This document shows positions 12,401 through 27,400 of a stretch of DNA of 64,000 bases, one piece after another (position 1 is the stretch's first letter; each line of letters starts with the position of its first letter). The translations under genes and the position numbers were made by a program. The stretch is from Phoronis australis (lineage: Eukaryota > Phoronida > Phoronidae): contig NMRA01000060.1 in NCBI GenBank assembly GCA_002633005.1, forward strand, positions 1,159,463 through 1,223,462, written 5' to 3'. The notes beneath the pieces were generated by a model that was not told the DNA's origin, searched no databases, and saw only the letters and a program-made list of their open reading frames with translations.

Positions 12401-15400
12401 TGCCTGTGACTTGTATTGGTAATGGAAATAAAATCCTGTCATGGCAAGAAGTATTAGGAGACTGGTTTCATGGGAGTAAAAAGGCTTGATTTGATTTTCA
12501 CTTTAGTCAGCTAAACGAGACGAAATGCGGCTTAAAATTGAGAAACTGAAATATTGGGACATTATAATTCATTTCCATGTGGTATCTAATCTTCTGAGTC
12601 TTTCAAACACATTGCTGTGCTATATGGTTTACTGTTTAAGTAATTGGTAAGATAGAAAATTCAGAACCCTGCCAAGGTAACAGGCTCTATGATCTAGCAA
12701 TGGTAAATAATCCTGTAAAATACTTGGATCCAACCTGTGGTCTGGATCATCCTTGAAGCGTGATTGGGTTGATGGATTTTTGGAGCATTTCCAACCTGTC
12801 CTGAAAATTCATGTAAAATCCAATAGGTGTCGCTGGGCACTGCAGTCCAAGACAAGACAAGACTGTCTTTAGTTTCATTGTTCAGGGCATTCAATAGATG
12901 TCACTGAGTGTTGCTTTTCATACTGATGTAAGTGTTGACAAGCTGTATCTGGCAAAAATGCTTCCATTCAAAATTCTTTTAGTTTTGATAAGGGTGAGAA
13001 TGGAAATGTCTAATGTTTTGAGGTGAATGCTTTCTTGTAAGTGAAATTACCTTGCTCATCATCATCAGAAAAGCCGATTTTATTGCATTCTTAATTTTGT
13101 TTGTGCAGATAAAACAGTGGGAATAGATTTATTGATCTGCATGGGTTGTGATAAAATTTCACCAGTTTAGGATATGATTTGGCGGACAAGTGAAATTTAT
13201 TTTTTTCACCTTTTTTACTAAGTAGCGTCAAGTGAAGGATTATCATTATTAAGTTCTATGCCATCGTTTCCATCAAAAAATGTTTCGAGAAATTATGGGC
13301 CTTGGAGTACCAAATATGGGGCACCAACCGAACTTGTAAGATTCCAATTATTTTTATGTCGCTACGCAGGTACACGGCCACAAGACTGTTCAGCCTCTAA
13401 GGTTTTTACTAGAAGATTTATATTATAGTTTCTGCCACATCCGCAACTTCACCTCAATCAATGGTGTATTCCATCATGCCACTTGCGCACTACTTTGATC
13501 GTTTGATGTTCCACCTGATCTCAGTCAAACCCGACTATCAATTAGTTTATTAAACGGGTTATCAATCACATTGTTATTGCTCATTAGATATAAATAGCTG
13601 CAAAGCTGGCAGCTCCTATTTACGCATTGGCCTATTCTCATAGACCTATGGAGTGGTTCATGTTTCGGATGGATCCCTTTTTCAATACACGCTAAAATTA
13701 CCTGACATAATTACCCAGAGTTCCATGTGGTGATGTCCGAACACAAGCGGAATTCTCTTCATGATGGCTGAGTGCAAGAGGAGTTCACTAAAATGAACCG
13801 GCGTGATGGGGGGAAATGGTATTTTGTCGTATTACTTTTGGCGTGTATGAACAAACGCTGAGACCACAGACCGAATATAGTTCTTTGTTTGCTTTAACAG
13901 TAAGATTCACCATAAATAAATTGATTCATATTAGAGTTTTAAGTTAACTTTGTGATTTGGCCTTGACTGAATTAGTGTCTGTTGAGATATATGCATTGAG
14001 GTACAGTTTAGCTACAAGGTACTCCCTGTCAACAATTACGGCATTGCCGCGCCATTAGGCCCATTGGGCCATGGGCGTCTGTGCAGAACTGTGCTTGTAT
14101 GCAAAACTTAGGCGCATGCGCCAATATGCGAACCACTTGGGTAAAAAGAGGCCATGAAAAAAGGCATTATTTCTGATATAGCCCCATGTGCCTAAAAGCA
14201 CGACAATGCAGTCAGTAGCTGGTAAGGAGAAATGAGTATGCCGATGCGCGTTGTAAAGCATGCCGGTAGGTTTAAGCTTTGATTATGAACCGATGCAGTA
14301 TTCATTTCATTTTGAGGTGCCACTTCTGTTATTTTATAGACACATTAAACTCCTTGACCCTGTGTTATTGGAAAAAATTACTGTGGTTCGGTTACACAAT
14401 GGCATTTCTAGTCTTTTAATAGTCACAAATGCCAATTTCGGACAGAAACATTTGAGGAAAGTACCTTTAACATTGTTGCGAATACCCATAGTTTTTCAAA
14501 ATATTTGCTTGGCGCTAGCTATGGTACAGGACTTGAACATGGCAAAGCGTTAATTTGATGCTGCATGTCTCATAAAAAATGAGAAAATGAAATTTCACTG
14601 GTTCGCCGTACGGTGTCCAAAGTTGGTGGGGTCTTACCATTTGTTACTTCTATCAGTGGTCGTCTTCGTAAATGATGCAGAAAATAAAGAAAATTAATCA
14701 AAGTTGTTAACCTCTTTTCTAACTTGTCTTGGAATTAGCTCCCGTGTGCATCACAATTGCCTTCACTAATATCATAAGGCATTGTAGTGTGCTGCATTTT
14801 CAATCAAAAGTTATTGTCACATGCAACTCTTCTACACTGAATGTCTCGTCTGTTTCATATGCATTTGATGATATGTGCTACGCTATTGATTCCAATCACA
14901 TTCCTCAACTTCTAAAATAATTGCCTCCTTGAAGAAATGGTATTGATTTTCAAGACATTTTCCAAACTCACCATAATCAAAAATTCAATTTCGTCTTCCT
15001 GTCATACCAGGAATTGCCAGTGGCCTTGAAATGCATGTTTCCAATGTGGTACTTGCTGTAAGGGATCTATGCTTACTTTAGGGAAGCCCTGATCATGACT
15101 GACTTGGATCATCAATGTGTATTTGCTGAGGTTCATGACCTCACGACCTTTGTAGCGCCCTCTGGCAAAGCATTATGGGTCGCTGTTGTGCTATTCAGAC
15201 TTCAGCTGTGGTAAAAGAAAGAGGGTTTCCAGTGTCATGTGTTTATTAAATTCTCTAGTTTATTAACTGCTATTGAATTCCTCAGGAAATTTGTCAAGAC
15301 AGGCTAATGAGCATGCAGTGATGTTGAATTTGTGTTTTTGCTTTGGGTATTATTTGTCTGGAGAATTAGAGTTGAATTTGCATGCGTTCAATTAAATGTT

Positions 15401-18400
15401 CAAATTGAAATCGCGTGCTCATTAGAGGAGCTTTGTGGCTATCGACTTGTGGAGTTGGCTGTGTTTAAACAGTGCTTGGCAAGCTGGTCAGGATGTTATG
15501 TGAATTATTACCTATGTAAACAAGGCATTGATTGGGAGGAAGCCCAGAGATAATAACTGGAGTCATTACACACAGATTACTGGTAGAGGTGTTGAAATGA
15601 TGGTTGCCTACTGAAGGCCCAGGTGGACCTGCTAGTGGAGTGTCGGTCTCCTCCATATCCTAGCTCTTTTGAGCATCGTGGATCTGCTTGGACTGTGTGG
15701 ATTTCTGCCTAAGCATGGATCTGTTTGTCTGTTGATCACTGTGATGTATTGAGTACAGTTGTGATTGAGTAGGTCATCCTAGGTTATCTAACCTGCCTTC
15801 AATGGAGATTAAATGGTGAATAGATGGGTGCCATTCAGAATCTCAATTTTAATCTGAAGATTTGCAGGACTTAGATGCTGAGGGTCTGCCTTCGACTGAC
15901 CCTGCAGAGTTGTTCGCTTGGCTGTCTGTGAGCACTTTAGTTGTTACAGTTTTCATCCCAGTCTGATGGTGATTTATTGCGTGTCTGTTCCACGTGACTT
16001 GGTACTCAGCCTTTACCTGATTAACACCAGCATGCAGACAGACTGTACTGTTGATGATTGTGCTGTGAGTAGTCTATGAAACCACTGTGGCGCGTGTTCA
16101 AGTGTGTGCTCAGCCAGGTGATTTCTCTAGAGTCTATTTCCCATCAACATGTGGGTCTCTTCGGAAGTATTTGATGTAGATGACTTGCAATCTGCTGTTG
16201 TAATTTCATGACAGGTCATCGCTCTCTGTGGAGGCAGGCTTTGCGGTACTGGCACAGTGTAGTGATATCCCCAGGAACTACTTTGATGAAGACTTAGTGA
16301 CACTTCAAACAGCACTGCTGCGTATGTAAGGAGGACACAGATGGTGCTGTAAATTTCAATGGCACTCATTAGCCAAATGGATTCGTCCCCCCTGAGTGGG
16401 AATTGATTAGCTGTGTGGATACACGAATACATTACGCAATGGTAATGACTAAGAGTCTCTGTGGAGATCTGTGACTAACGAGTTCAGTAGCATCAGTGTC
16501 GGTCACTTCATTGCAAGGATGAGTGCCAATGAGAAGTCGGCATTATCTCTGAGTGGAGGTTTTTTAACACTTCGATGTACTCCTAGATCAGGTATAACAT
16601 ATGGTGCTGTGTTTCAAATTTTGAGGTACTTTTAATGTTAGCTGGAATTCCTTAGGTCAGTTTATAGAGTTCTTGTTGCCACTTTAGGTTTCAAGAACCC
16701 ATTTAATCACAGTTGCGAGATTTTGCAGACGCTTCTTTCTATTTTCTTTAGCAGGATGTCAACTCCTAGCCTAGTTTTCGCCATCGTAAATTAACTAAAT
16801 TGGTTTTTCTAGTTCACGGACTGATATTTTCCCCAGCAGCATTATGTTGTTTTTGCTTGCTGCATTCTCATTTTCTGTTAGTTTTTCCAACAATTGCAAT
16901 GTCAGTAATCATGGGGGGTATTCTCCTATATTTTTGATGAGGGGAGGTGCAGCTGAAAAATTAGGATACCTACCCATTAAGAGAATGGATTCAAAAAGAA
17001 ACCCATTTTTAGGGAGCTTCCTTGAAAATATTAGAAACACCACCCTTTTGAAGCCCAGGGTCAAGTCCGTAAACCTCGCCCTATGACAAGCCTAAAACAC
17101 TGCAGATGCAACATTGTCAGAAATGACTACATCTCAAGTAGATTTGGAAATTGTAAAGGAGTCTTTTGTAGAGTTTCTAACATCCGAAGTGAACCCTTCT
17201 GTGGGGAATCAAGTCTGACACTCTTTCATTGGAAGTTTTGTCTGAAAAGACACCTTTTTCAGGGGTAACTGGTGGTGATAGTTGCCCATCTAAGCGGTCA
17301 CGGCATACCTTCTTTATGGGAGTATACCCCAGGAATGAGGCATACAGCTGTATGAAATTGGCTTATAACTTGTGAGTGTACTTGTCATTAGAACCTGATG
17401 CCAGTGACCTCAAAATGGAAACAGCTGACGCATTTGGAAGAGGGTTGCAAAGAGGTGCACGATCTTGCTTCCATCCCTTTGGTGGAAATTGGACCAATCA
17501 TTTTTGAAATCAGGCATCCTCCGTGTTGCTGTTTGTTAGAGGCCGGAACCCAGTTGATGAAATTTCAGTCTTGAAGCCCTAATGCCGGCCCTCGTTCGTT
17601 GAGGATCTCCATGTGAAAAACTTTTAACTTATGAATTAGAGCGCTTGCTACATGAAATTGGTCTCTTCTTGCATCATACTCTGGCTGGAAGTGATTTCTG
17701 GGCCCAGGGTGTAATCCCTGAACTCAGACTTGACTCGGATTCAAATTCGAAACTTGCCCAATCAGGCCGCATCGTTAGAGTGCAAATTTGTTGATTTACT
17801 CGAACCGTGCCATGCCATTGATCAATTTTTGAGTCGAATTTCAAGTACAGGTATTAGACTCCAGGCCTTGGACTTGGGAAGGTCTTACGAATAGTTATCG
17901 CTGGAATCTGAACTGTATCAGGTGGAATTGATAGGTCAACATTCCATGTGCCATAAGCAAAGATGGCTGCTAATAAAATAGAAATAGGCTGGTTTCACGA
18001 CCAAAAGTCCTTTTGACACCAAGGTTTCACAAAAATAAACGTCATATTAAAATCCCATCTGTAGATTTGGAAAATGAATACTATAATTTTTAAAAATATT
18101 GATGATTGATATGAAGAGCCCTGCTGTACATTTTCTAACTTTTAAAAGCAACCATTTGTAGAGTTTTGAACTTCCATTATGAACGTTTTGTAGGAAACTA
18201 AATCGTAAAGGCACTATTTTTGTATGGGATGTTGTCAATCCAACAGAAAAAGGTTGGTTTTGTGTCTGAATGGTGGATATATTTGATTGTTGGTGCTTAA
18301 GGGTTTAATTTTGATGGTTGGCATGACGACTGCAGTATTGTTCAGCAGTTAAAATATAAATTTCGACTTCGTGTATTAATGTTTCCGAATTTCACGAAAC

Positions 18401-21400
18401 ATTTTCTTGAACAAAAGTTGTGAGATTGTGATTATGGACACCACAAAACAGACAGTCTTGGCATTTAAGATCAGCGGTACGATCTGTCTGTTCTACAAAA
18501 AGTCACAATTAAGATTATTCAGTAAATGAGTATGGAGGCCTTTTCCCAGTAGGATTTACTGCAAAAGCCGAGAGACTAGGAATATTGGTCACTAAACTAG
18601 GGCTGAAGGAAGGAGCTTACTGACATGTCTAGGCATTTAGCTGAATATCTACTGAACAATAGATTTTAACTTGGTAAAAATACACATTTTTTGAAAGTAG
18701 AAAACATATAGAATTTGATTAACGACTTTGCCAGTCTACCACTAATTCTGTCTTGTGAAAACATCTTTTTACTAAAATTTAGGAAAAAGAAACATTGATA
18801 CTACAGCGATGTACCCAAACACTTTTATGGTGTTGACACATGTCGGCTCTTAATCTATTTAGGTATTGAAAATAGTCACCTCTGTTCAGTAAACCACCTA
18901 GTGAATGTCCAGCTCCCGCTGTTAAAAAAAACATTGTGGTTTTCGCGACTGAAAAAGTGGTGGGAATCTTTCGGAGACTTGTATTTCTTATCTTCTAAGT
19001 GGAAGTAAGTGACATCAATGGAGATTAGAAAACTCAACTCAATGATGTTGGCATCAGAGGTTGTGATTTGTTTCTACCTGGCAACCCATTGGAAGGGACA
19101 TAATCGGTCTTATAGACGAAAAAGTTTTGGGGGATTGTTGATTGGGATAGATTTCTTGAAGTCGGTAAGCTTTGATCAGAGCTATAAAACTGTCTTGGAC
19201 TTGTTGCAAAGTTCTTTTAAATATACTTGAAGAGCATTTTCTTAATTCAGTACTGCATCTAACTTTTAGCTCGTAAAAAGTGAAGATTGGTGACATTCAT
19301 CTGTGGTATCCTGCTAGAAAATCAAAAAAATTTGGAATATGCTGTCTTGAATTCTGTTTGTTAAAAATAATGTCATGTTGAGAGAGCTTCGTTTGGTGAT
19401 ATTTTGCGTACGTTGGTTTCGCACAGAAATTGCTCTCATGAATTTTTAAACGTAACTGAAGCTGAATAATTATTTTTAAACTGAGGCATGTCTGTTTGAT
19501 GATGCATACGTCTGTGGACAGCTAGTTAAATCAGTCTATCACATGTCTACTGAATCCACTGTATCTCAGCTGGCTGTGTAAAGCCCTCAAAAAGCTAGTA
19601 CTTATTAAGAAAGCCTGAACACAGAACAGTAACTAATTTAAAATTCAGCCTAAGGCATGTCTACACAATATCCTGTACTTGCCTCATAAATTGACTTTTT
19701 GTTTAAAATCTGTTCACTGGTTGGCCGTACTGAACTGTGCTATCTTAATCGACAAACGCCATGCTTAGTTACACAAAATTGTCCATCAAAATTGCTTGTC
19801 GTGTGGTATCTTAATTTAAGAAAAGTATTGACAACCTGAAAAAATGATGACGTGTCATGTTTTTACAATGACTGATTATTTTACCTGTCCAGTTAAAGGT
19901 GCATGGCACCCCATTTAGCTGGCTATAAAACAAAATCGAGTAAGATGTTGGATTCTAATAAATTGTTCTCGTGATAATTGTTGCTGTGATAGAAATCTAT
20001 TTCTGTGACCAACAAAAACGTGGAAACCCTCATCAACTTGAACACTAAAGTGTTATTGGAGTTGGCCAGCCCTAAAATTGCAAATTTGAAAGTGGCACAT
20101 GTATAGATTGCCTGCTCATATGGCAACAATTCAAGATGTGATGAGCGTGATGACCTTTTAATCCAAAAGCCCTTCTGCTATGAATTCAACATTGAAAACT
20201 AAAAAGTCGCGAAATACATCTTTAGTAATTTTTGACTTCGGTGACGAGGTTCATTGTATGGGTTGTTTTGAGCAAATCTCATCAATTTAGAACCCATCAA
20301 CAGCACACAGATGAAATTTTATTTTCGGATTTTTTCCCCTGCAAGATATGTGTCACTAAAGTAATAGCTAATTGTATGCAAGTTTTGCATTATAGCGACC
20401 ATCAGACAATATTTTGAAAAGTTGTTGGTTTTCGCAACAACGTGAGAAGTCTCTGAAAAATCAAAGAGGCCGTTTTCGTAATTATTTTTGTTTTGAAATT
20501 GGTGAGATTTTGCCGAATACACGCTTTTTGACTGAAAGCTATGTTCTCCCTTTTGGGTTACCGCGACAGCGAATTGGAATTTTGACTTGGCAGTTTCGGT
20601 TCCTCTGCTACGAATTTGAAAAACAATGTGATGGTTTTGTTTTGACATGTGGGAATTAAGCATACGAGGACATTGAATTTGACTCTAATTGATCAAATTA
20701 AGGATTTTTAGACTCTACATACAAACTCCCTAAGTTAGCGTCTAGCTGCATTTTCAAATATACGTGAGAATTGACATTATTTCCTTTTCTGTATCAAGTA
20801 TGAATTTCTGAACACTGAAGAGGTAAACATATTGATTGGCATTTTTTTCTCCTTGCGTCAGTAACTTGGGATGGCGCCTTCTGTGTCACATTTAGAGCAA
20901 TAGTAGGCGTGAGACGTAAGGTGTTAATATACTTGTTTACTTTAATCTGTTGGCTAGACTTCCGCCCTTGACATTCCCTATTTGGCAATACGTAGCTGTG
21001 GTGCCTTTTGTTTTGATTCTAGCATTAGGGTTTTATTACAAAATCATTTTAGGAGGCTTTTCTTATTGCGAATTCATCAACATGAAAATTGCATAGCTGA
21101 TTAATTGACTCTAAATTTCTTAACAAATCGGTTCCAAAGTTTTTTTGATGCGAAATCTGCCATTTTTCATGGTCAAGGGGAAGTGACAGATCCACTGCGA
21201 ATGATATGCTGGCTCATTCCTGTGAAGCATTAAGTTTGGAAGGCTTGACCCTTTCAGACACAGTCACTAGGTGGCGAGACTGTCTCGTCTATGAGTTAGC
21301 TCACCTAGAACTGCCAAACGACATGTTGAGGAAATAAACCATATTTCATGAGTCTGCTAAAAAATATTTCAGCAAAGGAACAGCTTGAGTAAGAGAGGGC

Positions 21401-24400
21401 AGCAGAAGTCGTCAAAAGCAGAAATGGCCGCTTAGCATTACTTTTAATGCTCGGTATTACAAGAGAATGTCGTGTTTTCTTCATCTGAAAATACCACATC
21501 TGGTTACCTGTGGAGATAATCTGACTAGATCTAAATAAAATAATATGCTAGTGTTGACTTACAAAAAATGCTTTCTTAGGGAACACATTTCAAACTGACT
21601 TTGTTAGTTGAGATTAAACAGGAAGTTTCGTCTTTTATGAGGATTTCCCTTTTTTGTTTCAATTTCCTCTTATTTCATTTCCAGTTTTCTCTTTTCTTGT
21701 TTCCTTTTTATCATTATTTTGACTTTATTCATGTAAAAACATTTGTTTCAGTTAAATTTTACAAAACATATTTCCATCACACAAGACATTTATTTGGGAA
21801 TGATACATCACCTGGAAAATTTCCTTCCTTGTTTGTCATTGGGTCATTCCAAACCCTGTAGACATCGAAGGCATCGCTTGACGTCGGAGTTAGATGGCAA
21901 TACGTAAATGTTAAAACCACTTTTTTTAATTTGAAGAATAAAACATAAAATTATTGGATAATAAATGAAATCAAGTGGTTATTGCTGTAATAGGGGTGTT
22001 GTGTATTTGAGGAAAATATTGTGAAATATAGTAATTTCACAACACCTGCCCTTATTGATAATTATGATGAACAGAATTTAACTTTTCACTACACATCAAG
22101 GCATTCTACTGTTAAATCTACCTATTACTGGTGTAAAAGGCCTTCTCTTACAGTACAGACCAATTGTCCTGAATAATTGGTCTGGACATTGAAATCATTT
22201 TCAATGACAGTGTGGAAAGGTTAGAGACATATTGTGTGTGGTTGAGTGGCGTGGTTTACAATTTGCATTTTAGATAATGAGAAGGTTATATCCCTGGCTC
22301 TTGTTACTAGTCATCATTACATTTCCTTAACTTTGAAATAAAATTAGAAACCCTTTTAGGGCTCGTTTTCTCTAATAGCTTTTGAAATATGATGAAGGCA
22401 GGGAATATAGTGATTCAGTGTTGTTTCTGCTTGCAGGGGCTGAGGACGTGTTTTATCAGAGTTATGAACAACTTAGTGTTGAGTGTACCTTTAACAGTAA
22501 ACTAAAGGCCGACAAGACTCCAAATATGCATATTTGGCCTTAAATATGCATATTTGGATTTAAATATGGATATTTGGCTCTGGTTGGAATTAATTTCCTT
22601 TTTGCTGTTACAACTGAACTTAAAAGGAGACAAAGTCCTGCTTTAGTAAAAACATTTACTCAGACAGGCTGTCACAGAATGGAATTAATATTCTTGCTCC
22701 AAACTTTTTTTGAAGGGATTTTTGGGTATTATTTGGTTTTAAATAGCTATATGCAAAAGTCTTTGTTAATAGGCCAAAATGGGGTTTAGTATTCTTTCCA
22801 CCTCTACTATACTTTGGACTGTAAATAGAAAGCCTTGCCTACACATCTCTTCATTGTATAATTCAAATTCAACCAGAGCTACACAAACGCTAATCAACAT
22901 GTTTCAAAGTCCATGTTAATGTTGTGAGGGGTTTGCACTAAGTAAAGTCAGTAATCTCAACTGGTGCCAATAAAAATTACTGCCATAATTGCCCTTTCCC
23001 AGTTTCCAAGTGTTCTGATGAAGTTGTATTGTAATGACAATTGTTTAAATTTTTGCACAACCGTTGCAACAGTTCAGACCTTGAAGGCGGTGAAGCACTA
23101 ATTTAGTGTTACTTATCTTCTATGTAAAAAAATTAGAAAATAGCTTCACTTGTCTACCATATTTGGTCCTACGTTGGTAAGATTTAGCGGAGCTGGTGTG
23201 AATTGTGCTCTTTCCTGTGGAGGCATTTTGTCATAATTCAGTAACTGTTTAAGACTGAGGAGATATTTGTCTTCATTACAGTGAGTCCTGTGGAGAGTCC
23301 AAGGATATCCTCACCCAGCCAAAGTAGCCATTTCCCCTTCTCAGTAGGTCTGCTCAAAAGGTGAGTGTTCAGTGGCAGATCCGCTATTACACAGAGGGGT
23401 CCCCACATGCAGTGTCCAAGTAACAGAGTTTTGCGACAGCCCTGAAAATGGGGTGACGTTGTTTGCATCATGGTCGGAAGGAGGGAACACTCCTCCGTAT
23501 TCACCCATGGTGTTAAGTGGCGACCCACGTAGCATTCATAAGAAGTGACCCCGAGTTTGGTAAGGACTATTGTTGCCTTAAGTTATGTTTCAGTACAAAG
23601 TGTGTTCAGATAGTTACGTTTCCTAAGACAAAGCAACACTAGATCAAAATGCTCTCTATCTCTAGCCCAAGTGACCATGTAAACAAAAATTTTTCTGAGG
23701 CAACCTGTCTCTGGTGCAGGTGGCATTTTACATCATGTTTTTGCACTTTTTCAAAAATGATCTGGTGTCAATTTATTCCGGCGCAAGTAACCCTATGAAT
23801 ACTCTGTTCTCTGTAAAATCCCTGTTTTTTGCCAATTTCACTTTTTTCATTGGTTAGCACTTGGTTGGAATTGAAACAAAGCAGGATTTTAAAAGTTTTC
23901 ACAAAGTAAAGGATTTCCTCCACAAACAAGTTGAGGTTACTAGCATTAGGCTGCCAATGTTCCAGAGATTTCTGTCTCNCCCCCCCCCCCCCGTCAAAGT
24001 TTCATGCTACCATTTCTTCAAGCAGTCCTGTTGGCTTAATACGTGTATATTTCTGACCACCATTGTTGCTGCACCTTAACTGATCACTCTTTTGAGTGAT
24101 TCACAGTCACTGGTTGACAGCTGTGAATGCTCGCTCCGCTTTAACAGTTCACGTTTTAGTGCAATATACTGTGTTTGCTCATTACTGAATGTGTATCACA
24201 GACAGGTGCAGCGTCTATCACGTGTGATTGGATAATTCCATGTAGTCATCAATATCTGTCATAATCAGACAGTTGCATTTTTAGGTGATGTATTGTGCAC
24301 CATGTTTCTAGAAACTAAATTAACCACCTAAAGGACCGTTCACAATGGTTGCCATTTTCACGAGCGTACAAACTACGTTTTTGGGGGAGGAGCTTGCTGC

Positions 24401-27400
24401 TATTATTCTCTTTTCACGTCCTGAAAATTGCTATGCCAAACAACAGCAGTCAATGTTTCTAATTACTTTGTCACGTCGTAAAAACATGAGGTAACAAACC
24501 ACTAATAGCAGAATTAACACCAAGGTCCAACCAGGAAAAAATCAAATTCACCAAGAATTGTGAAAGTAATGTTTTATTTTCATACCTCACCACAGTACAA
24601 AGCAACAGTGGCATTTTGAAGCGCACTTACAGTTTGTCAGATACAAAATGACAGAACTTACAAAATATCGTCACGCTTTCAGGGGGAGGGGAGAGGGGGT
24701 TGCTAAAAGTACACAGTTTGTAATTTTGTTAAAATGGCAATAATTGTGAATTTTTCCTAAGTATTGTATTTGTGATCTTTTGTCTGGATTATTGGGCATT
24801 GTTATGGACATGCTACCATAGACAACTAATGACCAGAACTTATCAAGAAAATGCTATCTCGAAGTGATAACTCATTGTCATGCATCCAACTGTTTATCTT
24901 CTGACACAATTTATAGCTTCGATCTCTGTATTGTTGGTACCGCCTGGCTCCAGAACATCAAAAGTCACAGGCATCAAAATGATCAATGGCGACATTACCC
25001 CGTGCATTTTGTCTGGCCATTTTTAGTAATTGTTTTAAAATGAATGTCAAAAACCTCATGGTACAGAGATGAAAATGTTACGATTTCTCTTACTATGGCG
25101 AAACATTGAAAACCACAACTTCAAAAAATTACTCTTGGATACCATCTGGTGTTATATCGTAGAAAAAGCCTTGTTCTATTTGACCGACAGACATATCAAT
25201 TTAACTGTATCAAGCCATGACCCATCAATTCGAACTTGAATATGTCAGTCTTAGGCAGCGACAAAATGATTGTCAGTTCTTCGCTAGCCCAGAAAATGCT
25301 TCCTAGCCACATAAAATAGCTTAGTTGGCTCTGGTCTGGTTTTTTATGAAATTATTGCAGTTATGCAAAAACTTTTAGTTTCAAGTTGTTCAGCTAAAAT
25401 GAGTAATGCCCTTTTTTCCCTTGTGTTGCTAGACTGATCAACCTGAAATGTGTTGGATTGTCTCTTTTGTCAAGTGTGAGGCGCAATTTTCGAAATGAGT
25501 TTGATGCAGTTCAGAACCAATTGTCCTATTGTTTGGCCTTCTCTGAGTAAGGTGAAATAAGCAGCCCAGACTGTTTTGTTTGGCCTTATCTGAGTATGAT
25601 GATGGAAGCTGCCCCTGCTGTGTTCGAGAGTCACTACATTAGCCTGCACTTGTTCCAAAACAGTGATTTCAATCCCACAGTTCAACATACCAGCCTCACC
25701 AATCACTTACTCAATAAGTGGACACCATTGTGCTGTGATAGGCTAGACAGGCCTCAAGCATACTCACAAAGCGCCTGTCTTTCACTCGTGTGATTTTGTA
25801 AAATTTTGCTGTTCACAGAAAACTTGGTGTTTTGACCTCGAAATTGGGGTGGAGTGGAAAGGGNGAGAAGGGGGAATTTTGACTGAATTCCTATATTTAC
25901 CACCATCTGGTGACCACCAGACGATTTCATTTACTGTGCCTTTGCGCGTGTCTTTCTAGTCAAGTCACGTGGTGATTCGCTCTCCACGTACTGCGCGAGC
26001 AACTTGTTCTGGCAGGCATTCGACAGTCAGTCAGGCTCTAGTTAACTTCACTCTCTGATTAATTCTCAGCTCTTAATTTAAGCTGTCTGATACATTGTAT
26101 GTCGTCGTTCCGTTCAATAAACCTTTTTAATTGAATTTAAGTAATCAGTTGTTGCCTTGCAGTCAGCATGCGAATCACATGGTTCAAAGAAAATAGAACA
26201 ATGCTGCACTCGCTCAAACACTGCAACGTTTACAATTAGCTTATTTTGGTAAATATAATTACATCTAAGCAAACGCTCATCACAACCTATTTTGTGACAC
26301 ATTTTCCGTTTATGTCCCCCTTGTATTCAAAAGTGCTGTACCCTCGGACTTACTTTTGAGGTATCGGAAAGGTCAAACATGTCCCTGCAGGTTTACTATC
26401 ACAAATTCCCAGTTCGTGGCTGTTTGTGATGTGTGGTCATTTCTATCCTTCCAGAGGTGATGGTCGTCGCTGGTCGTTTGCGTCGCTACCCTCATCCGGC
26501 TATGGCACCAACACACCGGTCAGTTCCAATGTGTCTGTGAGTATTCACCTGTTGTGTACTGTACCTGCTCTCACCTGTGTTAACAAGGCTTGTCCAGGGG
26601 TCCGGGTCTTGGTGGACATCAGCCAAAGGCAGCTGGTTAAGGGGAATGTCTGGTCAGTGAGGTAGATGAAAGCTGGAAGCTGATTGAAATCGTAGTGAAT
26701 TTAATGCTCCATCAGCAGGAACAAGGTTTTAACTGAAAAATTCTCTTTAGTGTGCAGCTGAATTTTATGATAGTCTTTCTTTAATTTTGCCCAAAATATT
26801 TCCCAAAATTGCAGTCTTCCGTTTCTTGAAGGTTGATCACTTGTTGAAATGCTCAACACTTTACTCACGTTTATTTTAATAATAACTACACGGTGCAAAT
26901 AATATGCTATTGATGAGATAACAATTTCTTTTTTACTTATTTTTGTTAAGAAATTTACTTAAGAATGAAGTTCAGTTGTCCGCCATACCGTACTATGTTC
27001 TTTATACAAAAACGTTTACCGCTGGCTCTTATATTATATCATTTGTGCCCGAGTCTGGCTCCATCTGGTGGGTTGGTTAAACAAACAAGAGTACAGTACT
27101 ACCTTAAGCAAGTAAGAACACTCTACTTCCGCTTACATCATTAGTGTTGGCCTGGTCAACCATTTCAATGTTCATCAGATGGCGCTGTATCTGGTCAATG
27201 CTTTTTGAGTACTACAGCGGGATTCTCCCGAAACAGGCCCTGAAATTTTGCTTTTAATTTATTTTCCAATAGAGGCAGCAACGTCAAATTTTTCATACTG
27301 TCAATTTCATGTTTTGAGCTCATGCTGATGCTGAACATTTTTAAAGTTAGCGTTTTCAGTGGTTTTCCCTGATGCTCGTGTCATTTAGTCCAGTGAAACA

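Larger units (their letters stand above)
11971..23281. other. MAST intron 3 (11.3 kb)
   Basis: The largest intron. Contents seen: a 20-bp minisatellite (12005-12165), R3 repeats (13149-13210 plus, 14578-14640 minus, 23142-23187 minus), a decayed MITE relative (13745-13850), one copy of the R2 repeat pair (18950-19195) and a triple palindromic repeat (22520-22575). No supported coding exon of another gene. An alternative MAST first exon could be hidden here but is not visible. Confidence 0.7.

Noticed and set aside
20319-20663. 114-codon minus-strand frame
   Set aside because: Low-complexity intron sequence with R3-like pieces; no splice support or similarity.
23347-23361. Earlier donor (GTAG|GTCTGC) for MAST exon 4
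   Set aside because: Its phase does not fit exon 5, while AAAAG|GTGAGT at 23361 gives KRGDGRRWS, matching the family.
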